From: Flexivirga caeni
GTDB lineage: Bacteria > Actinomycetota > Actinomycetes > Actinomycetales > Dermatophilaceae
Length of the DNA: 64,000 nt
Direction: 5' to 3'
Assembly: GCF_003724155.1 (NCBI RefSeq)
Contig: NZ_RJJQ01000010.1
Location: 124,001-188,000, forward strand
Positions 27,048-35,345 of the stretch are shown here, piece by piece. The position numbers were made by a program, and so were the translations under genes. The number at the start of each line of letters is the position of its first letter. Position 1 is the first letter of the stretch. The notes under the pieces were generated by a model. It saw nothing but the letters and a program-made list of their open reading frames with translations, made no database searches and was not told the origin of the DNA.

Positions 27048-27634
27048 GACGCTCCCTCGGCGGGCGGCTGCACCAGTGGCCGGGTCGCCTCAGCGGCGGT
27101 GACCTTGCGGCCGGCATACCCGGTCAGCTTGGCGCGCAGCCCGGACGCCTGCAGCTTCTCGGCGGCGATCTGCTCCTGCAGCACCCGGATGCCGTGCAGC
27201 AGTCCTTCGGGTCGCGGCGGGCAGCCGGGGACGTAGACGTCGACCGGGATGAGCTGGTCGACGCCCTTGGTGACGCAGTAGGAGTCCCAGTAGGGGCCGC
27301 CGGAGTTGCTGCACGCCCCGAAGCTGATCACGTATTTCGGCTCGGGCATCTGGTCGTAGAGGCGGCGGACGGCTGGCGCCATCTTGTCGGTGACCGTGCC
27401 CGAGACGACCATCAGGTCGGCCTGGCGCGGGCCGGGTGCGAACGGTATGACGCCTAGCCGGATGAAGTCGTGACGGGCCATCGAGGCGGCGATGAATTCG
27501 ATTGCGCAGCAGGCGAGTCCGAAGTTGAAGACCCACAGGGAGTAGCGGCGGCCCCAGTTGAGCACCACCCGCATCGGTTTGGGCGCGACTTCGTGCGCCA
27601 TGCCGACCTTGGGCATCGGCAGATCAGTGGTCAT
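27044..27634 (-). CDS. nuoB: NADH-quinone oxidoreductase subunit B
   Basis: The 196-residue PSST-like protein carries the four cysteine ligands of cluster N2: the adjacent pair in LACCAIEF, then GACSNSGG and VPGCPPRPE. It passes electrons to quinone. ATG 27634 overlaps the nuoA stop by 11 nt. The C-terminal 30 residues are Ala/Thr-rich and outside the core. Confidence 0.95.
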   Translation of the reverse strand: MTTDLPMPKVGMAHEVAPKPMRVVLNWGRRYSLWVFNFGLACCAIEFIAASMARHDFIRLGVIPFAPGPRQADLMVVSGTVTDKMAPAVRRLYDQMPEPKYVISFGACSNSGGPYWDSYCVTKGVDQLIPVDVYVPGCPPRPEGLLHGIRVLQEQIAAEKLQASGLRAKLTGYAGRKVTAAEATRPLVQPPAEGAS

Positions 27635-28013
27635 CGCTGCGAGTCCCCCAAGTCAGCAGGCCGCGGCGAGCGGCATGCAGCAGTCCGACGAGGACGACGA
27701 CAACGAAGATCGCCATCTCCACCAGGCTCGCCACGCCGAGGCTGTGGTCGCGCAGCACCAGCGCCCACGGGAAGAGGTAGACGGCGTCGACGGCGAAGAT
27801 GACGTAGAGGAAGGCGTAGGTGATGTAGCGGAAGTGCGTCTGCGCCCAGCCGCCCTGCACCGGGTCGACACCGGATTCGTACGTCGTCAGCTTCGCCAGG
27901 CCGGGTGCGCGGGGCGCCAGCAGCCGCCGGGAGATCATGGCGGCACCGAAAAGCACGGCGCCGGCGACACCGACGCCGAGCAGCACCAAGTAGCCGGTTA
28001 CTCCCGAGGACAC
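27624..28013 (-). CDS. nuoA: NADH-quinone oxidoreductase subunit A
   Basis: The 129-residue protein has three TM segments and the conserved loop motifs [15 protein letters not shown] and [18 protein letters not shown]. It is the first gene of the locus and starts at GTG 28013. Only 57 bp separate it from the upstream MFS gene on the same strand, so its promoter lies there or within that gene. Confidence 0.93.
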   Translation of the reverse strand: MSSGVTGYLVLLGVGVAGAVLFGAAMISRRLLAPRAPGLAKLTTYESGVDPVQGGWAQTHFRYITYAFLYVIFAVDAVYLFPWALVLRDHSLGVASLVEMAIFVVVVLVGLLHAARRGLLTWGTRSDDH

Positions 28014-28070
28014 CCCGGAAGCCTAACGAGCCAAGGTGCCTGAATGAGTGAGGCGCCCCCGGAAGGTGGT

Positions 28071-29267
28071 TCAGCCGGGCACATCATCCGGTCGGCCGGG
28101 CTCCCGCAACGCGCACGACAACACCACGGCGGCGATCGGAACCGTAGCCAGCACAGCGAGCGCTCCTCCGGGTCCGTGGTGCTCGGCAACCACTCCGAGC
28201 AGCGGCATGAACAGCCCACCGGCACTGATCGCCAGACCGAGGGTGACACCCGCGGCCGTGCCGGGGCGGCTCGGCAGGTAATCCTGTCCCAGCTTGACCA
28301 GCACCGCGAACGGGATGTTGGTGACCAATCCGACCAGAAACACCAGAGGCAGCGCGCCGTACCGCTGGTGACATGCGAGCAGCGCCCACATGGCGGGGAG
28401 CAACGCGGCGTTGCCGATCTGCACCGTGCGCACCAGCCCGATTCGGTCCGCTATGCGCCCGCCCACCAGAGTGCCGACCACACCACCGGCGAGTTCCAGA
28501 GTGAGGGCGGCACCACCGACTGTGCCGGAGGCGCCCAGATGCCTGATCCAGTAGAGCGCGATGAAGGTGTTGACGCCGTTGCTGATTGCCGAGCGAATGA
28601 TCTCGGCCGCCGTCAGCAGGGCGAAGAGACCGACTCGGTCAGCGCCGACGCGTGGTGTGACGCGCCTGCTCGCCGCGCTCGAGCGGCGATTGTGTCGCAG
28701 CAGGATGAAGCCCATCAGCACCGCGGGCGGGATGAACAGCGCTGTGGCGCCGATACCCAGCCCGTCCAATGCAGGGGTGACCAGCGCAGGTCCGACGAAG
28801 AAGCCGACGCTGCCGCCGGCCGCGAAGTAGCTCATCGCAGTCGCGCTCGCGCCGGCGGCCCGGCGCGCGTCGCGGCCTGCGGGCGGGTGGAACATCGCGA
28901 TCCCGAGACCGGCCAGGAGCAGCAGGCCGAACACGGCCGGATAGGACGGCACCAGACCGGACAGACCGGCTCCAATCCCGGCGAGACTCATTCCGGCGGG
29001 TGCCATCCACGGCAGGCGACGACGGTCGGCGAGGACGCCGATGACGATCTGCGGCAGGGCACTACCGATCGTGGTTGCCAGCGCCAGCCCTGACGCCTGG
29101 ACGTAGCTGAAATGTCGTTCGAGCACGAAGTAGGGAATCGCCGCAGGCACCAGTCCCTGGAAGAAGTCGTCCACTGCATGCGCCGTCGCCCAGATCCGCA
29201 TCCGTCGCCACGGCGTCTGCTGGTCTTCGCCCGGGCTGTGCGTGAGCGGGGCGGGGATCAACGTCAC
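28071..29267 (-). CDS. MFS exporter, Fsr-like
   Basis: The 12-TM MFS protein of about 398 residues begins with AHAVDDFFQGLVPAAIPYF, resembling the first helix of fosmidomycin-resistance (Fsr) type exporters, followed by the GVLADRRRLPW loop. GTG 29267 is chosen because it leaves room for a divergent promoter; the frame is open further upstream, and ATG 29201 is possible. It is divergent from an AraC regulator with 53 bp between them, so that regulator probably controls it. The cargo is unknown. Confidence 0.82.
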   Translation of the reverse strand: MTLIPAPLTHSPGEDQQTPWRRMRIWATAHAVDDFFQGLVPAAIPYFVLERHFSYVQASGLALATTIGSALPQIVIGVLADRRRLPWMAPAGMSLAGIGAGLSGLVPSYPAVFGLLLLAGLGIAMFHPPAGRDARRAAGASATAMSYFAAGGSVGFFVGPALVTPALDGLGIGATALFIPPAVLMGFILLRHNRRSSAASRRVTPRVGADRVGLFALLTAAEIIRSAISNGVNTFIALYWIRHLGASGTVGGAALTLELAGGVVGTLVGGRIADRIGLVRTVQIGNAALLPAMWALLACHQRYGALPLVFLVGLVTNIPFAVLVKLGQDYLPSRPGTAAGVTLGLAISAGGLFMPLLGVVAEHHGPGGALAVLATVPIAAVVLSCALREPGRPDDVPG

Positions 29268-29320
29268 ATATCCACGATGCCGCGACCAGCCTCGGCGGGC
29301 TTCCAGTATTCTGCCGAGTT

Positions 29321-30061
29321 GTGTCGCAGAACCGCCATACGCCGATCGCGGCGACCACGACACTCCTGCACCGTGGCGGTGACGTCATCGATCGGCACCA
29401 CCACGACGAACACCAGCTGATCTACGTCAGTTCGGGAGTGGTCGCGATCCGGACCGCGCACGGCGCCTGGGTCGCGTCCCGCGACCGGGCGCTGTGGGTG
29501 CCGGCGCACACCTGGCACGAGCACAGGTTCTACGGTCGCAGCAGCTTCCACACCGTGGGGTTCGGTGCCGGATCGGGGCCGCTGCCCACCGATGCACCCA
29601 CCGTGATCGCGGTGGACCCGCTACTGCGCGAGTCGCTCGTGGCGCTGACCGGAGAGAAACCTCCTGCCCGGGAGGAACATCACCTGCGTGCGGTGATCTC
29701 TGATCGGCTGCACCGTGCGCCGCTGCAGCCATTCGTGCTACCGATGCCGACAGACCCGCGCCTCACCGACGCCTGCCGGATCATCGAGGCGGATTTGTCG
29801 ATCCCTCGCTCGATCGGCTGGCTGGCCGCACGGGTGAACACGGGTGAGCGCACCCTGTCGCGTCTGTTCCGCACAGAGTTCGGCATGTCGTATCCGCAAT
29901 GGCGAACCCGGGCGAGACTGTTCACCGCCATGGTGCTGCTGAGCGAAGGCAACTCCGTCACCAGCACGGCACACGCGACGGGCTGGGCGACGACGAGCGC
30001 CTTCGTGGACACCTTCTCCCACACACTCGGAGTCACGCCGGGTTCGTACCGGCGCCGGTAA
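29321..30061 (+). CDS. AraC-family regulator with cupin sensor
   Basis: The 246-residue protein has an N-terminal cupin (DRHHHDEHQLIYVSSG, then HTWHEHRFYGRSS) and a C-terminal AraC double helix-turn-helix (IGWLAARVNTGERTLSRLF; TSTAHATGWATTSAFVDTFSH; LGVTPGSYRRR). The His-rich cupin suggests metal or small-ligand sensing. It starts at GTG 29321. It is divergent from the Fsr-like exporter and is its likely regulator. Confidence 0.88.
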   Translation: MSQNRHTPIAATTTLLHRGGDVIDRHHHDEHQLIYVSSGVVAIRTAHGAWVASRDRALWVPAHTWHEHRFYGRSSFHTVGFGAGSGPLPTDAPTVIAVDPLLRESLVALTGEKPPAREEHHLRAVISDRLHRAPLQPFVLPMPTDPRLTDACRIIEADLSIPRSIGWLAARVNTGERTLSRLFRTEFGMSYPQWRTRARLFTAMVLLSEGNSVTSTAHATGWATTSAFVDTFSHTLGVTPGSYRRR

Positions 30062-30087
30062 GGCCGGCTCCGCATTCGCCACCGGAG

Positions 30088-31137
30088 TCAGCGTGCCGGG
30101 GCGCCGATCGCCTGGGTCAGCCGCATGATCAGCGACATGTCAGCGACGTCGGCGAGGACGATCACGGCGCGGCCAGCCTCCGGACGAAGGCCGAGGTATG
30201 CCGCATAGCCGCCGGTCTCGCCGTTGTGCCAGACGACCGGCCCTCCGGCCGCGCCCCGCTCGCGCACCCAGAAGCAGTCGTCGCGGTCGAGCGATCCGAT
30301 GCCGGGAGCCGTTCCGGCCAGCAGGGCACGTGCGACTGTGGCGAGGTCGGCGAGGCTGCTGGTGACGCCACCTGCAGGGGCATACCCGGTCATCCGCCAG
30401 GGTCGCGCCCACTCGCCGGCCTTGGTATGGCCGGTTGCACGGGGCGCGCGATGGTCGGCCGAGGTGTGGGTCAGGCCCAGCGGGTTGACGATGCGGTCGC
30501 GCACCAGGTCTGGGTATGACGAGCCGGTCGCCCGCTCCAGCACGGCACCGGCGAGGGCGGCGCCGAGGTTGGAGTAGGCCTTCCGCCCGCGAGTGCGCAG
30601 CCGAGCCCTGGCGGCTCCCCGGATGACGAACGAGACACCTTGTCCGGCATACGGATTCAACCCGACGACGACGAGTCCGAACACCTGCAGCAGCGCGCGA
30701 GGGCCGAGCGCCAGGCGGGGCAGTCCGCTCGTGTGCGAGCCCAGCTCGCCGATCGTGCAGTCCCCAACTGGGCGGCGCGCCAACTCCGGCAGATGTGTCG
30801 CCACGCGGTCGGCGAGATCGAGCTCGCCGCGCTGCGCGGCGTCGGCGATCAGCATGCCGGTGAGCGCCTTGCTGATCGAGCCGATCTCGAAGACGGATTC
30901 GGGGGTCGCCGCGACGGTGGCGACCCCAACCGGCGTGTCAGCGGCCGATTCGACCACTGCGACACCCAGCCGGCGGGTGTGGCGCGACGTATGCTCGTCG
31001 AGCAGCGCTGCCAGTATCGGGTCACCGGTCGCGGCCTCCGGACGGTGTAACAGGTTGCACAGCAACCCAACCACCCGTCGCACGGCCCACCCGAGGGTCG
31101 CCACACCGACCACTACCCCGAACGCAGCCCCGATCAC
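30088..31137 (-). CDS. Membrane-anchored serine hydrolase, class C beta-lactamase family
   Basis: The 349-residue protein has one N-terminal TM/anchor segment (GAAFGVVVGVATLGWAV), then SxxK (SISK, about residue 88), YSN (KAYSNLGAAL) and the third element as HNGETGG instead of KTG. This set marks the class C/EstB-like serine hydrolases, which act as D-amino peptidases, esterases or cell-wall enzymes. It probably faces outside. It follows the PEP-mutase-like gene by 18 bp on the same strand. Confidence 0.83.
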   Translation of the reverse strand: MIGAAFGVVVGVATLGWAVRRVVGLLCNLLHRPEAATGDPILAALLDEHTSRHTRRLGVAVVESAADTPVGVATVAATPESVFEIGSISKALTGMLIADAAQRGELDLADRVATHLPELARRPVGDCTIGELGSHTSGLPRLALGPRALLQVFGLVVVGLNPYAGQGVSFVIRGAARARLRTRGRKAYSNLGAALAGAVLERATGSSYPDLVRDRIVNPLGLTHTSADHRAPRATGHTKAGEWARPWRMTGYAPAGGVTSSLADLATVARALLAGTAPGIGSLDRDDCFWVRERGAAGGPVVWHNGETGGYAAYLGLRPEAGRAVIVLADVADMSLIMRLTQAIGAPAR

Positions 31138-31155
31138 GTCTGCAGGCTATGCGCG

Positions 31156-31977
31156 TCACGGCGACGGCGGGGACTGCTCGAACAGCGCATTGAGTTCTGC
31201 CCAGCTCATACCTCCCGCCAGTTCGTCGTAGGTTCCGTCGGTCAGCAGCTGCTGAGTCGCCCGGCGGAGGTGTCCGAGGATCGCGCCAGCCAGCGACGAG
31301 CCGGCCGAGATCCGGCGAGCGCCGGCTGCGCGCAAGCACGCGACACTGGGTGCGCCGGGTCCGGCGAGCACGTTCACCGGGGCCGGGATCGCAGCAGTCA
31401 GCCGCTTTACCACCTCCGGGTCAGCGGTGCCTGGGACGAAGATGCCGCTCGCGCCGGCGTCGAGGTAGGCGTGGGCGCGGGCCACGGTGTCGGCGAAGTC
31501 GGCCCGTCCGAGCAGGTAGCTGTCGGTGCGAGCGTTGAGGTAGAAGGCGTCCACGCCTGCGCGGGTGGCAGCTTCGCGGACGACCCTGACCCGGCGGGCC
31601 GCGTCGCCGATCGGCAGCAGCGTGCCATCCACCTGGTCTTCGAGGTTGACCCCCACCACTCCCGTCTCGATGACCTGCGCGATCGTCTCGGCCAGATCGG
31701 CGTCGTCGGATGCGAACCCGGACTCGATGTCGCATGAGACGGGCACTGTCGCGACTGCGCAGATGCGCCGCAGCGCGTCGAGCATGGTGTCCCGGTCGAG
31801 CTGATTGCCGTCGGGGCGGCCCAGCGCCCAGGCGACGGCGGCACTCGAGGTCGCGAGCGCAGGTGCCCCGGTCGCCTCGATGACGGCGGCCGAGCCGGCA
31901 TCCCAGCAGTTGGGCAGCACCAGCAGGTCGTCGTGCAGCGCGGTGAAATGTGCGGCGCGTTCCTGGATCGTCGTCAT
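31156..31977 (-). CDS. Isocitrate lyase/PEP mutase superfamily protein
   Basis: The 273-residue TIM-barrel protein of the ICL/PEPM family has the entry strand LPNCWDAGSAAVIE, the Mg-binding CDIESGFA, GVNLEDQVDG and FYLNARTDSYLLG. The lack of the lyase KKCGH motif argues against isocitrate or methylisocitrate lyase. Relatives cleave or rearrange C-C or C-P bonds of oxaloacetate-like acids. The reaction is not identified, and no phosphonate genes are near. Confidence 0.85.
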   Translation of the reverse strand: MTTIQERAAHFTALHDDLLVLPNCWDAGSAAVIEATGAPALATSSAAVAWALGRPDGNQLDRDTMLDALRRICAVATVPVSCDIESGFASDDADLAETIAQVIETGVVGVNLEDQVDGTLLPIGDAARRVRVVREAATRAGVDAFYLNARTDSYLLGRADFADTVARAHAYLDAGASGIFVPGTADPEVVKRLTAAIPAPVNVLAGPGAPSVACLRAAGARRISAGSSLAGAILGHLRRATQQLLTDGTYDELAGGMSWAELNALFEQSPPSP

Positions 31978-32021
31978 TGCCCGACTGTAGGTCCGAGCAC
32001 CGACAGCGGCATCGATGCCGA

Positions 32022-33098
32022 TCAGGGACCACCGCGGCGGCCATGCGTGCGTGGCGCGTCATACCCGCCCTCGGGCGGCACCATCTCGGCGCGCACACCG
32101 AGCAACCGGACCGGACGATCGTCGGAAAGCCTTGTGTAGAGGGCGAATGCGGTGTCCGCGATGGTTGTGGCGTCGTACGTCGGCTCGGGCAGTTTGCGCA
32201 CCCTGGTGAAGGTGAAGAACGGCGCGAAGCGGATCTTCAGGTGGACCCGCTGGCATGCCCTGCCTTCGGCGCGTATGTCGGAGACGACCTGCATCGCGAG
32301 GTCCTGCAGCGCGGCCTGGACCTCGTCCTGGCTGACCAGATTCTGCTGGTAGGTGGTCTCCCGCCCGTGCGCTCGCGCAACCCACGGAGCGTCGTCGACG
32401 ACGGCACTCCCGGTCCCGCGTCCGAGCCGCCCGATGTGCGGGCCGGTGTTGGGCCCGAACTCGGCGGCGAGCATCTCCTCGGGCGCGGTCGCAAGTTCGC
32501 GCACCGTGTGGATCCCGTGTGCTGCCAGTCGTTTCGACGTCTGTGGACCGACGCCCCAGAGCGCCGTGACCGGCTTGTCACCCATGACGTCGAGCCAGTT
32601 GTCGCGCGTCAGCCGGAACACGCCGCGCGGCTTGCCGAAGTCGGTGGCGTTCTTGGCGCGCACCTTCGTGTCGCCGATGCCGGCGCTGCAGTGCAGCCCG
32701 GTGGCTTCGTGGACGGCGCTCTGGATCGCCCGCGCTGTCGCGACAGGGTCGTCGCTCTCGACGCCGACGAACGCCTCGTCCCAGCCGAGCAGCTCGACCG
32801 TCGCGCCGGGGAAGTCGCGCAGCGTTTGCATCACCGTGGCCGAAACCGATTCGTAGACAGGGAAATCCACCGGCAGAAAGATCGCTTCGGGACACTTGCG
32901 GATGGCGAGTTTCAACGGCATCCCGGACCGGATGCCGAACTCACGGGCTTCGTATGACGCGGTGGACACGACCGCCCGCTCGCTCGGATCGCCGCGCCCG
33001 CCTACGACCACCGGTTTGCCGGCGAGCTCGGGGTGTCGCTGGGTCTCCACGGCAGCGAGGAACTGGTCCATGTCCACATGGAGGACCCAGTGCGTCAT
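32022..33098 (-). CDS. dinB: Y-family DNA polymerase IV, DinB2-like (leucine steric gate)
   Basis: The 358-residue protein has the palm catalytic Asp residues (HVDMDQF; GWDEAFVG), SYEAREFGI, the HhH region (WGVGPQTSKRLAAHG) and a little-finger domain. The steric-gate position, residue 14, is Leu (DMDQFL) where most DinB enzymes have Phe or Tyr; mycobacterial DinB2 also has Leu at this position and inserts ribonucleotides readily. No clear beta-clamp motif is seen at the C-terminus. ATG 33098 has a GAGGTGAG site. A 70-bp nested palindrome lies just upstream. Confidence 0.92.
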   Translation of the reverse strand: MTHWVLHVDMDQFLAAVETQRHPELAGKPVVVGGRGDPSERAVVSTASYEAREFGIRSGMPLKLAIRKCPEAIFLPVDFPVYESVSATVMQTLRDFPGATVELLGWDEAFVGVESDDPVATARAIQSAVHEATGLHCSAGIGDTKVRAKNATDFGKPRGVFRLTRDNWLDVMGDKPVTALWGVGPQTSKRLAAHGIHTVRELATAPEEMLAAEFGPNTGPHIGRLGRGTGSAVVDDAPWVARAHGRETTYQQNLVSQDEVQAALQDLAMQVVSDIRAEGRACQRVHLKIRFAPFFTFTRVRKLPEPTYDATTIADTAFALYTRLSDDRPVRLLGVRAEMVPPEGGYDAPRTHGRRGGP

Positions 33099-33135
33099 CC
33101 GGCTCACCTCGCTGACGCCAGCCTGCCACGGCATA

Positions 33136-33205
33136 CCGACTGACGCACTTGGCACCGAGCGACGCAATTGCAACTGCGTCACTCGGTCTGCGCTGCGTCA
33201 GTCGG
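33136..33205. repeat. 70-bp nested palindrome upstream of dinB
   Basis: The outer arms CCGACTGACGCA (33136-33147) and TGCGTCAGTCGG (33194-33205) match perfectly. The inner arms ACCGAGCGACGCA (33154-33166) and TGCGTCACTCGGT (33175-33187) match at 12/13. Both inner-outer spacers are 6 nt and the centre is 8 nt. Four TGCGTC half-sites result. It starts 38 bp upstream of the dinB start codon and ends 57 bp before the divergent gene. Confidence 0.7.
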
Positions 33206-33224
33206 CGGGGACGGCCATCGACGG

Positions 33225-33271
33225 TTGCATTATTGACCGTCCAGTCATTACTATTGACTCCATGGTCAATA
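33225..33271 (+). promoter_or_regulatory. Leaderless promoter with two tandem TetR operators
   Basis: A -35-like TTGCAT (33225-33230) and -10-like TACTAT (33249-33254) are 18 nt apart, placing the start of transcription at or next to ATG 33262. Two 20-bp palindromes cover it: TATTGAC-N6-GTCATTA at 33231-33250 (one mismatch) and TATTGAC-N6-GTCAATA at 33252-33271 (perfect). They are spaced 21 bp, about two helical turns. The TetR gene in this operon is the likely repressor. Confidence 0.7.
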
Positions 33272-33648
33272 CATCTTTTGCACTGTCATCCACCACTCGT
33301 CGTCGCCTCAGCCTGGTCATCGGCGCCTACACCGTGGTCGTGTTCGCCACGATCGTCGCTCTCGGCGTGCTCAGCGCGACCGCGAGCGATCACGCACCGC
33401 GAGACGCGTGGGTGCATGCGATCATCGTGGCTGTGTTCGCGATCCTGCTTCCGATGCGGCTCCGCGCCGCCTCGCGGGGCAGCCTCGCCGGGCTGCGCGC
33501 CATCGGCATCATCAGCGGGGTCCTGTTCATGGTCAACGTCGTTGAGTCGACGCTCTCGATGTTTCCAGTCTGGATGCGCACCGAGATGATCGTCATCGCG
33601 CTGCTGATGCTCGTGTCGATCGGCCTGGTCGTGCGGGAACGGCTATGA
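33262..33648 (+). CDS. Small four-TM membrane protein, function unknown
   Basis: The 128-residue protein has about four TM segments (LVIGAYTVVVFATIVALGVL; AIIVAVFAILLPM; GIISGVLFMVN; IVIALLMLVSIGLVV). No family is recognised. Its start codon lies inside a palindromic operator and its stop overlaps the following TetR gene (ATGA), so it is the structural gene of a two-gene self-regulated operon. It may be a small efflux or stress membrane protein; this is inference from the regulator type. Confidence 0.75.
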   Translation: MVNTSFALSSTTRRRLSLVIGAYTVVVFATIVALGVLSATASDHAPRDAWVHAIIVAVFAILLPMRLRAASRGSLAGLRAIGIISGVLFMVNVVESTLSMFPVWMRTEMIVIALLMLVSIGLVVRERL

Positions 33649-34253
33649 CGCCACCACGCCGCCGCCTCAGCCCGGACGAGCGGCGCGGGCAGTTGGCGCG
33701 GGCCGCAATCGAGGTCGTCGCAACGGCCGGGTTCCCGGGCGCGACGGCTGACGCGATCGCCGAAACGGCAGGCGTTTCAAAGGGATTGCTTTGGCACTAC
33801 TTCGATGACCGGGATGCACTGCTCGAACACGCCGCCCGCGAAACGCTCGTGCTGCTGCGCCGTACGGTGGGCAGCAAGATCGATCTCGACGGCCCGGTGG
33901 ACGAAGTGATCCGCGACGCGATCCACCGCGCGGCGACGCTGCCGACAACCCACCCGCGGGAGGTGCGCGCACTACGGGATATAGCCCTCAATCTGCGCGC
34001 CGGCGACGGCAGCCTGCGACTCGGCGGCGGCGAATACGACGAAACGCACCGCCTGCAAGCAGAGATCTTCCAACGCGGCGTCACCGAAGGCACCTTTCGC
34101 GCGGATCTCGACCCACTGCCCACCGCCGTGCTCTACCAGGGCTTGGTTGACACGATGGTCGGTCACCTGATGGATCATCCGGACGTCGACGCGGGCCTGT
34201 TCGCGGATCAGGTCGCCGACCTGTTGCTACGCGGGATCGCGTCGCCAGCGTGA
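33645..34253 (+). CDS. TetR-family regulator, likely autorepressor
   Basis: The 202-residue protein has a TetR helix-turn-helix at about residues 13-60 (QLARAAIEVVATAGF, then TADAIAETAGVSKGLLWHYFDDRDALLEH) and a helical effector domain. It is translationally coupled to the membrane protein gene. Two palindromes of TetR-operator shape cover the operon promoter, supporting autorepression. The ligand is unknown. Confidence 0.92.
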   Translation: MTPPRRRLSPDERRGQLARAAIEVVATAGFPGATADAIAETAGVSKGLLWHYFDDRDALLEHAARETLVLLRRTVGSKIDLDGPVDEVIRDAIHRAATLPTTHPREVRALRDIALNLRAGDGSLRLGGGEYDETHRLQAEIFQRGVTEGTFRADLDPLPTAVLYQGLVDTMVGHLMDHPDVDAGLFADQVADLLLRGIASPA

Positions 34254-34280
34254 CTCATCGCGGTGCTTGATACTGGGGCG

Positions 34281-34979
34281 ATGCCCACCAAACGCGAACC
34301 GACGTTCACCTCTGCATCCACCGTGGAGTTATACCGGGCGAGCGCGAACGACCTGGACGTCGCCCGAGCGGCGTGGGTGTCGCAGGACGCCGCGGCGCAT
34401 GCGAAGGAGGCGCAGGAGGGCCGGGTCGAGGGACTGATCCGTTTTCTGTGGCGCAATCGACATACCTCGCCTTTCGAGCACGGGCAGTTCACTTTCGTGG
34501 TGACGACGCCGATCTTCGTGGCGCGCGAATTCATGCGGCACCGGACGTTCTCCTTCAACGAGATCAGCGGCCGTTACACCGAGTTGCCGGACAGGTTCTA
34601 TCTGCCGCCCGCGGATCGCCCGCTGCGGCAGGAGGGCAAGGTGGGTTCCTATCGGTTCGAGCCGGGCGACGAGCAGCAGGTCGCCCTCGTCCGGGAGACC
34701 ATCACGGAGTCGACGCGCTGCGCACATGCTGCATACCGGCGGCTGCTCGATGCCGGCATCGCCCGCGAGGTCGCGCGCGATGTGCTGCCGGTCAACCTGA
34801 TGACGAGCTTCTGGGCGACGACGAACCCGCGAAACCTGATGCATTTCCTCGGTTTACGGACCGCGCCCGACGCGTTGCACGAGATCCGGGAGGTCGCCAG
34901 CCAGATCGAGCAGCACTTCGCGCAGCAGATGCCGATCACCCACCGGGTATGGCGGGAGGATCTCGGCGCTCGCGGCTAG
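34281..34979 (+). CDS. thyX: Flavin-dependent thymidylate synthase
   Basis: The 232-residue protein has the ThyX signature with the RHRTFSFNEISGRY variant of RHRxxSxNExSxRY, the N-terminal SPFEHGQFTF and the C-terminal VLPVNLMTSFWATTN. It methylates dUMP using methylene-THF, NADPH and FAD. It starts at ATG 34281, 27 bp after the TetR gene, and may have its own promoter. Its product dihydrofolate-free chemistry fits the folate genes at 60-63 kb. Confidence 0.96.
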   Translation: MPTKREPTFTSASTVELYRASANDLDVARAAWVSQDAAAHAKEAQEGRVEGLIRFLWRNRHTSPFEHGQFTFVVTTPIFVAREFMRHRTFSFNEISGRYTELPDRFYLPPADRPLRQEGKVGSYRFEPGDEQQVALVRETITESTRCAHAAYRRLLDAGIAREVARDVLPVNLMTSFWATTNPRNLMHFLGLRTAPDALHEIREVASQIEQHFAQQMPITHRVWREDLGARG

Positions 34980-34983
34980 CGAG

Positions 34984-35200
34984 TCAGTCGCCGGGCCAGG
35001 TGACGTGTTCGCGTCCGGAGGGGGCTGGTCCAGGTGCAGACCCCGGTGCGGGTCATCGTGACTTTCCAGCCGGTTTCGTGTTTGGCGCGGTGGTGGCGGC
35101 ACAGGCATTGCAGTTTCCAGACAGCGGTGGGTCCGTCCGGGAAGAGGGTGACGTGGTCGACGTCGGTGCACCCGTGGATGCTGTCGACTACAGTTATCAT
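34984..35200 (-). pseudogene. HNH endonuclease (DUF222-type) remnant, truncated and frameshifted
   Basis: Only the C-terminal HNH segment remains: GCTDVDHVTLFPDGPTAVW, LQCLCRHHRAKHETGW, then CTWTSP. The large N-terminal DUF222 part is gone. After TSP a run of five Cs shifts the frame: removing one C restores SGREHVTWPGD and a TGA at 34984-34986, the normal family ending. The region just upstream (35180-35330) is much richer in A+T than its surroundings, so the deletion junction lies near there. Confidence 0.75.
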
Positions 35201-35345
35201 ACATGTGTTCTAGTTCTATAACAAGAGATACTTCCCGCAATTTCGATGTTTTTTCCGAGTATCCCCCGCATCCAGCAGTCAGATACGGATAGCCCAATCC
35301 GTATACGCCACAGCCGCCAAATGCAGCATCTGCCAGGCTTGCCGC
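35201..35345. other. AT-rich non-coding stretch
   Basis: This stretch contains repeated A/T-rich words (for example TTCTAGTTCTATAAC) unlike the surrounding high-GC DNA. I see no open frame with coding character. It likely holds the promoter of the GNAT gene at 35346 and the broken end of the HNH remnant. Confidence 0.5.

Noticed and set aside
33099-33261. LexA (SOS) box upstream of dinB
   Set aside because: No TCGAAC-N4-GTTCGA-like sequence is present; the dyads have a different core (TGCGTC).
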